From Streptomyces uncialis (lineage in GTDB: Bacteria; Actinomycetota; Actinomycetes; Streptomycetales; Streptomycetaceae), in the NCBI RefSeq assembly GCF_036250755.1, contig NZ_CP109583.1:6115501-6179500 (forward strand): a stretch of DNA of 64,000 bases, written 5' to 3'. Both the position numbers and the translations under genes were made by a program. How positions within the stretch are numbered: the stretch's first letter is position 1; every line of letters starts with the position of its first letter. The notes beneath the pieces were generated by a model that made no database searches, was not told the DNA's origin, and saw only the letters and a program-made list of their open reading frames with translations. Positions 59,947-64,000 of this stretch are shown here, piece by piece.

Positions 59947-61072
59947 GGGAGTCCTCGCGCGTGCGGGGACGACACATGCAGTCAGACGCCTGCCCACGCA
60001 GCGAAGGGACCACCCCCGCGCCTGCGGGGACGACGACTCCGATCAAGTCGCAGACGCGATCGGTCAGGGACCACCCCCGCGCGTGCGGGGCCGACTAGAA
60101 AAGGGTCGGGCCCGTGGCCTCACCGGAGGGACCACCCCCGCGTGTGCGGGGCCGACTGAACGCGCAGCGGCCCGAGCTGATCGACCACCGGACCACCCCC
60201 GCGTGTGCGGGGCCGACGCGACGACGACCTACGGGTCCGGGGCGCTGTCGGGACCACCCCCGCGTGTGCGGGGCCGACCCCAGGTCTGGGTGACCTCGCC
60301 CCATCTGGAGAGGACCACCCCCGCGTGTGCGGGGCCGACTTCCGCTCGCCGGGGCTGGGGAGGGTCATGGTGGGACCACCCCCGCGTGTGCGGGGCCGAC
60401 CACGAGTAGGCCGCGGCGCCGGTCTCCAGCGGGGGACCACCCCCGCGTGTGCGGGGCCGACATGTCGGCGACGCTGTGCCGCCAGTACCCGACCGGACCA
60501 CCCCCGCGTGTGCGGGGCCGACTCATCGAACGACGCGCCCGCACCCGGCCCTTCAGGACCACCCCCGCGTGTGCGGGGCCGACCATGTGTCCCCCTCAGG
60601 CGGCGAGCATGTCGAGGGACCACCCCCGCGTGTGCGGGGCCGACGGCTCCGAGGTCCGCGCGGGCCGCCTCCGCCCTGGGACCACCCCCGCGTGTGCGGG
60701 GCCGACATGTTCCACCCGCACGGTTCACGCCACGCTGCGGGACCACCCCCGCGTGTGCGGGGCCGACGACTTGCCCATGTTGGTGACGCCCGCGATCAGC
60801 GGACCACCCCCGCGTGTGCGGGGCCGACGGTCCTGGTCGCCGAGATCGCGCACGTCCTCAGGGACCACCCCCGCGTGTGCGGGGCCGACGCGACCACCCC
60901 GGACAACCTCCGGAGCGCCGCCGGACCACCCCCGCGTGTGCGGGGCCGACTTGGTGACATCGCGTGCCCGCGCGAGGATGCCCGGACCACCCCCGCGTGT
61001 GCGGGGCCGACGGGCTCAACTTCGGGATCTTGCCAGCCTCGATGGGACCACCCCCGCGTGTGCGGGGCCGAC
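59947..61072 (-). CRISPR. CRISPR array 3 (18 repeats plus a degenerate terminal one)
   Basis: Repeats of 28 bp at 60007, 60068, 60129, 60190, 60251, 60312, 60373, 60434, 60495, 60556, 60617, 60679, 60740, 60801, 60862, 60923, 60984 and 61045, with a decayed copy at 59947-59973. The consensus begins GGACCACCCCCGCGTG and ends TGCGGGGCCGAC. The first one or two full repeats instead keep CGCGCCTG/GCGCGTG and GGGGACGAC, an intermediate form that records how the array's repeat changed. Leader on the right, so minus-strand transcription. No spacer repeats another by eye. No cas genes. Confidence 0.97.
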
Positions 61073-61215
61073 ACTTCCTGACCTGGGGGTCTTTCAGCGG
61101 ATCGGGCCGTTTTCCTTTAGTCGCATCGCGTCCTCCACCGTCTCCTCCCGTACCCCCGTACGGGAGCCCCGTACCGCTGCGTCCGGTCGGCTTCCGCGAA
61201 GGGTACAGCCCAGGG
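61073..61215 (-). promoter_or_regulatory. Leader of CRISPR array 3
   Basis: ACTTCCTGACCTG, a short variant stretch, then CCGTTTTCCTTTAGTCGCAT as in arrays 1 and 2. Beyond about 70 bp the similarity is weaker, with GAAGGGTACA still recognisable at 61198. Confidence 0.8.
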
Positions 61216-61357
61216 CCGGGCTCCAACCGGGCTGGCGAAGGGCATCAGTTGGCACCGGCTGCTCCAGTGCGGCGGGCCGGACCGGGCAGCCTGGCACCGA
61301 GGCCCGAGGCCCGAGGCCCGAGGCCCGCGCGCCCCACCCCGTACCCCTCGGTTGGCG

Positions 61358-61654
61358 TCAGAGCAGCCTCGTGCGGGTCGATCGAGGTGCCGGGGTCGAT
61401 CTCTGGCCTCGGGTGGGGCGGTAGGAGCGGGAGATCCGTCTCGGGCCGTCCAGGCCCGCTGCCCGTCGGGCCCAGCGGGCGAGTACCTCCGCCGGTACCC
61501 CCGCGGCGTCCACGGCCGTCGACGCCTCCTCCCGGCAGTCCGGTTCGGAGCAGTCCACCGGGCTGGCCGGAGTCCCCGTGCAGTCCGGTCGGGTCGATCC
61601 TTCCGGGGGCAGGTACAGGGCCGCACACCCCAGACACACGAACCACGTACGCAC
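61358..61654 (-). CDS. Small Cys-containing hypothetical protein
   Basis: 98 residues from GTG 61654, preceded by a very strong AGGAGG site. 'RTWFVCLGCAALYLPPEGST' and 'PDCTGTPASPVDCSEPDCRE' contain C-x2-C and further Cys, a probable zinc ribbon. A helix 'VPAEVLARWARRAAG' and a basic Arg/Ser/Thr tail follow. It lies 8 bp downstream of another small Cys-rich gene, so the pair is one operon. No known function. Confidence 0.65.
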   Translation of the reverse strand: MRTWFVCLGCAALYLPPEGSTRPDCTGTPASPVDCSEPDCREEASTAVDAAGVPAEVLARWARRAAGLDGPRRISRSYRPTRGQRSTPAPRSTRTRLL

Positions 61655-61662
61655 GACGCCTC

Positions 61663-61815
61663 CTACGGCTGGCCGGACCCGCCACACCGGCCGCATGGGC
61701 CGGTCCATCTGCGGACGACGGGCCGTTGGGCGCCGCTCTCGTCCGTCTCGACTGTGTGCTGTTCATGCTCGGTCACGCGATCCCCGCCACAGCCCGCGCA
61801 TGACTCATCACTCAT
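61663..61815 (-). CDS. 50-residue zinc-knuckle-like protein
   Basis: Reads 'MSDESCAGCGGDRVTEHEQH' then 'TVETDESGAQRPVVRRWTGP' and CGRCGGSGQP. Two C-x2-C-G-G knuckles flank a short strand region, the half-DnaJ zinc-finger pattern found in many tiny Streptomyces proteins. The ribosome site is weak. Upstream partner of the 98-residue gene. Confidence 0.6.
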   Translation of the reverse strand: MSDESCAGCGGDRVTEHEQHTVETDESGAQRPVVRRWTGPCGRCGGSGQP

Positions 61816-62047
61816 AGGTACAGGATGGCGGAAGCGGGACAGATGCGTCGGGCTACGGCGAATCATCACCCTGCCTCGGCGGCATCCGCCCGGACCGACC
61901 CCGCGCATGGGGGACGGTCCAGGAGGCCTGCCCGGAGCGTGGTCCGGTTTCCGTCAGCCCGGGCTCACGTCCCCCGCCGAGCCGTGACCCGCGACCCGTG
62001 GCCGTTCGGTCGGTGAGGGGCGCGTCGGGTATGCGCCGGGGCGGGGC

Positions 62048-63319
62048 TCAGGGGGTGCAGGTGACTCCCGTGCACTGGGCGGCTTCGCTGTTGCCGCCCG
62101 CGCGGTTGCCTCCGCCGTCCACGTTGCCCGTGTCGGTGATGATGCCCCAACCGCCGTTGTCGCGTGCGGTGTTGTCCTGGAGGGTGTGGACGGTCTTCGG
62201 GACGGCGATGCCGTCGCCGTTGTTGGCGTTGGCGGTGTTGCCGGTCAGCCGGTTGCCCTGCCCGGTCGGCGCCTCTCCGTCGACGTGGATGCCCCGGGAG
62301 CCGTTGCGGTTGGCCTCGTTGAGGTCCAGTCGGTTGCCGGACGACTGGGTCAGGCTGATGCCGTCGCCCGTGGTGTCGTTCGCGGTGTTGGAGCGGACCA
62401 GGTTGTTGTCGGACCCGCTCAACTCGATGCCGCCGGTGTTCCGGCTGACATCGTTGCCGGTGACCGTGGTGCCGTGGGACGACTGGAGGACGATGCCGCT
62501 GTCGCCGCCGCCCTGGAGGGTGTTGGACAGGAGACGGTTGCCGGTGGAGTCGGAGACGATCAGCGCGGCGTCCGAGTTCTGGGTGGTCGAGTTGCCCTGG
62601 ACGAGGTTGTCGTTCGAGCCGAGCCGCAGGGTGATCGCGGCGTCGCTGCTGTTGCCGACGGTGTTGGTCAGCAGGGTGTTGCCGCCGGCGCCCTCCAGGA
62701 TCAGACCCGCGTCCCCGCTGCCGGTGATTCGATTGCCTTCCAGACGGTTGTCGGCCGAGTTCTGGACGAAGACACCCTCGCCCTGATTGTCGCTGATCGT
62801 GTTGTCGGTGATCGTATTGCCGCTCGATCCGCCGGTGATCGTGATTCCTCTTTTGCTCTGCCGGTCGATGAGATTGCCGCGTACGCGGTTGTTGTTGTCG
62901 GCGTTGTCGAGTTCGACTCCGGTGAATTCGTTGTTCTGGAGGGTCAGGGATTCGACGGTGTTTCCTGAGGTGCCAGGGGCGAGTCTTATGCCGTGGTCGA
63001 ATTCCTGCACACGGGCGGGGGTGCCGGTGTTGGTGAGGGTGACGTTGTCGTACCCGTTGTTACGGATACCGGCGCCCAGGCCGACGCCGTCCAGGGTGTG
63101 TCCGGCGAGGTCGATGGTGATGCCGCCGCTGCCGACGACCAGGCCGTCTCCGGGGCAGTTGAGCAGGTCGGCGTCCAGGACGAAGCTGGTCGTGACCGAC
63201 TGACCGCAGGAGAGCGACGCGGCGTGCGCCACCGACGCGGGCATCAGCACGCCGATGAGCACGATGGCCCCTATCGCCGCGAACCAGTCTGAGGACGGAT
63301 TCCTGGGAAGACGGATCAT
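62048..63319 (-). CDS. Secreted right-handed beta-helix repeat protein
   Basis: 423 residues. A signal peptide ('FAAIGAIVLIGVLMPASVAH' with an AxA-type end) is followed by at least a dozen coils of 20-25 residues of the pattern GNxxxxNxxxxNxGxGIxL ('SGNTITDNTISDNQGEGVFV', 'SADNRLEGNRITGSGDAGLI', 'SDNNLVRSNTANDTTGDGIS'), typical of parallel beta-helix (NosD/pectate-lyase-like) proteins. Such folds bind or cleave polysaccharides. No catalytic set is evident, so it may be structural or adhesive. Two Cys near each end could form disulfides. Confidence 0.9.
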   Translation of the reverse strand: MIRLPRNPSSDWFAAIGAIVLIGVLMPASVAHAASLSCGQSVTTSFVLDADLLNCPGDGLVVGSGGITIDLAGHTLDGVGLGAGIRNNGYDNVTLTNTGTPARVQEFDHGIRLAPGTSGNTVESLTLQNNEFTGVELDNADNNNRVRGNLIDRQSKRGITITGGSSGNTITDNTISDNQGEGVFVQNSADNRLEGNRITGSGDAGLILEGAGGNTLLTNTVGNSSDAAITLRLGSNDNLVQGNSTTQNSDAALIVSDSTGNRLLSNTLQGGGDSGIVLQSSHGTTVTGNDVSRNTGGIELSGSDNNLVRSNTANDTTGDGISLTQSSGNRLDLNEANRNGSRGIHVDGEAPTGQGNRLTGNTANANNGDGIAVPKTVHTLQDNTARDNGGWGIITDTGNVDGGGNRAGGNSEAAQCTGVTCTP

Positions 63320-63914
63320 TCCGGTACTCCTTCTGCCGTGGCGTTTCGGGTCGGCCTCACGGGCCGCGCCCAGGGCGCGCCTGGGCCTCGCGCGGACCGT
63401 TCAGGCCGTGAACAGGACGGACCGGGTCCGCCTTTCTTTCAGCGTCAGGCGAAAGTGTGCCGATGGCAATGAAGCGGCAAAGAATGTCCTGCGGCGGGCG
63501 CTCGTTGACCGGAACGACAATTAGTCATAACGGATGTATTTCCGCGCCCGTTTCGGCGAACGGCTCCCGTCGAGATCGCAGGGGTGGAATGCGTTGGGGG
63601 GACGGGATTTATTGCTGGGGTGGGATGTCCATCGCGGTACCGGTGGGCTTGAAGGGCCTCCGCGCACCCCCTCCGCGCCCGCGCCCCGCACGGCCCGTGC
63701 ACCCCGCGCGCTCGCCCCGCACCTCGCCCGACCCCGCACCCGCGCGGGAACCGGAGACGGCAACAACAACCCCACCCGACCCCGTAGAAAACATTTCCAT
63801 GAGGTGCACAACCATCCCGTCGGGTCCCGGGTCCAACCCCGCACAAGTCCTCGTACCAGCACGGGAGATGCGTGGTTTCGGGGAACAGCGGGGAATCTGT
63901 GGGGGGAATTTCAT
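63320..63914. other. Divergent intergenic region
   Basis: About 595 bp between the beta-helix gene and the start of the next secreted protein. An AT-richer patch at 63500-63545 (ACAATTAGTCATAAC) is the likeliest promoter area. The stretch 63655-63760 is C-rich. No gene supported. Confidence 0.45.
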
Positions 63915-64000
63915 ATGTGGGGTAGCGGAGTTCGGCGTGCCGTCGTGGGTGTCGCCGTCGGGGCGCTGGTGCCGGTCGTGGGGCTGAGCGGCGCGGGGAC
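63915..64000 (+). CDS. Start of a secreted protein, cut by the window end
   Basis: ATG 63915 with GGGGGGA 6 nt upstream begins MWGSGVRRAVVGVAVGALVP followed by VVGLSGAG: two basic residues and then a hydrophobic core, a classical Sec or Tat-like signal peptide. The mature part is outside the window. Confidence 0.55.
   Translation, partial: MWGSGVRRAVVGVAVGALVPVVGLSGAG

Noticed and set aside
50995..61072. Possible cas genes between the arrays
   Set aside because: Every gene between 50.2 and 61.9 kb was examined (FG-GAP, CYTH, HTH, cassettes, HTH/TPR). None shows Cas1, Cas2, Cas3, Cascade or Cas6 motifs.

Overview
This window is a segment of a high-GC actinomycete chromosome, almost certainly Streptomyces. 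Codons carry a strong G/C bias at third positions. There is an adpA gene with a single TTA (bldA-type) codon followed by orn. From memory, the gene order from adpA/orn through glmS, a GH20 hexosaminidase, desA, the acdH-hmgL-carboxylase operon, a second acyl-CoA dehydrogenase, an acyl-CoA thioesterase and an agmatinase follows the S. coelicolor core region around SCO2769-SCO2793.

Layout. 0-9 kb: the end of a LacI-type regulator, two overlapping small genes of unknown function, tRNA-His, orn, adpA, a universal stress protein, a YaaH-type transporter and glmS. 9-20 kb: a DUF4429/SHOCT protein, a lipoprotein GH20 hexosaminidase, a lone iron-box-controlled desA, a repeat island, then a leucine/isovalerate catabolic operon (mccB-mccA-hmgL-acdH) with a divergent TetR gene and two matching operator-like sites. 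21-26 kb: a histidine-phosphatase gene and a small accessory group (phytanoyl-CoA-dioxygenase-like protein, an unknown protein, a short-chain reductase whose catalytic Tyr is replaced by Phe, a glutamate-semialdehyde-aminomutase-like enzyme) that could be a small biosynthetic cluster. 26-36 kb: small regulators and GNAT genes, one frameshifted at a 7-bp tandem repeat, a micro-ORF/sigma-factor/membrane-protein operon, MarR, a secreted alpha/beta hydrolase and an SMI1/KNR4-type protein. 36-50 kb: an acyl-CoA dehydrogenase, TesB, a phosphatase-like gene, a second and larger repeat island, P450, TetR, and a PucR regulator divergent from a symporter-agmatinase-ThDP-enzyme group.

50-61 kb holds three CRISPR arrays with type I-E-like repeats (28 bp, about 61-bp period). 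No cas gene is visible anywhere in the window. All three are read from the minus strand, with a shared leader on the right and degenerate repeats on the left. Arrays 2 and 3 each follow a copy of the same four-gene cassette, here called a-b-c-d: a 136-aa protein, a 117-aa Cys/His-rich protein, a 73-76-aa Cys-rich protein and a small fourth protein. Genes a, b and c overlap by 4 nt at GTGA junctions. In the array 2 copy the terminal CRISPR repeat lies inside the 3' end of gene d. The first cassette is divergent from an HTH regulator/CYTH-domain enzyme operon, and the second follows an HTH/TPR regulator. This duplicated cassette is the best candidate here for an undescribed system.

Two structural themes run through the window. 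Two intergenic islands (13.4-14.2 kb and 39.9-41.1 kb) share a core of roughly 175 bp in opposite orientation, flanked by many copies of a GGGGCGCGGGGAACTGCGC module that always points away from the core. In addition, many genes end in short tandem repeats (13-24 bp units) that run into, across or just past the stop codon.
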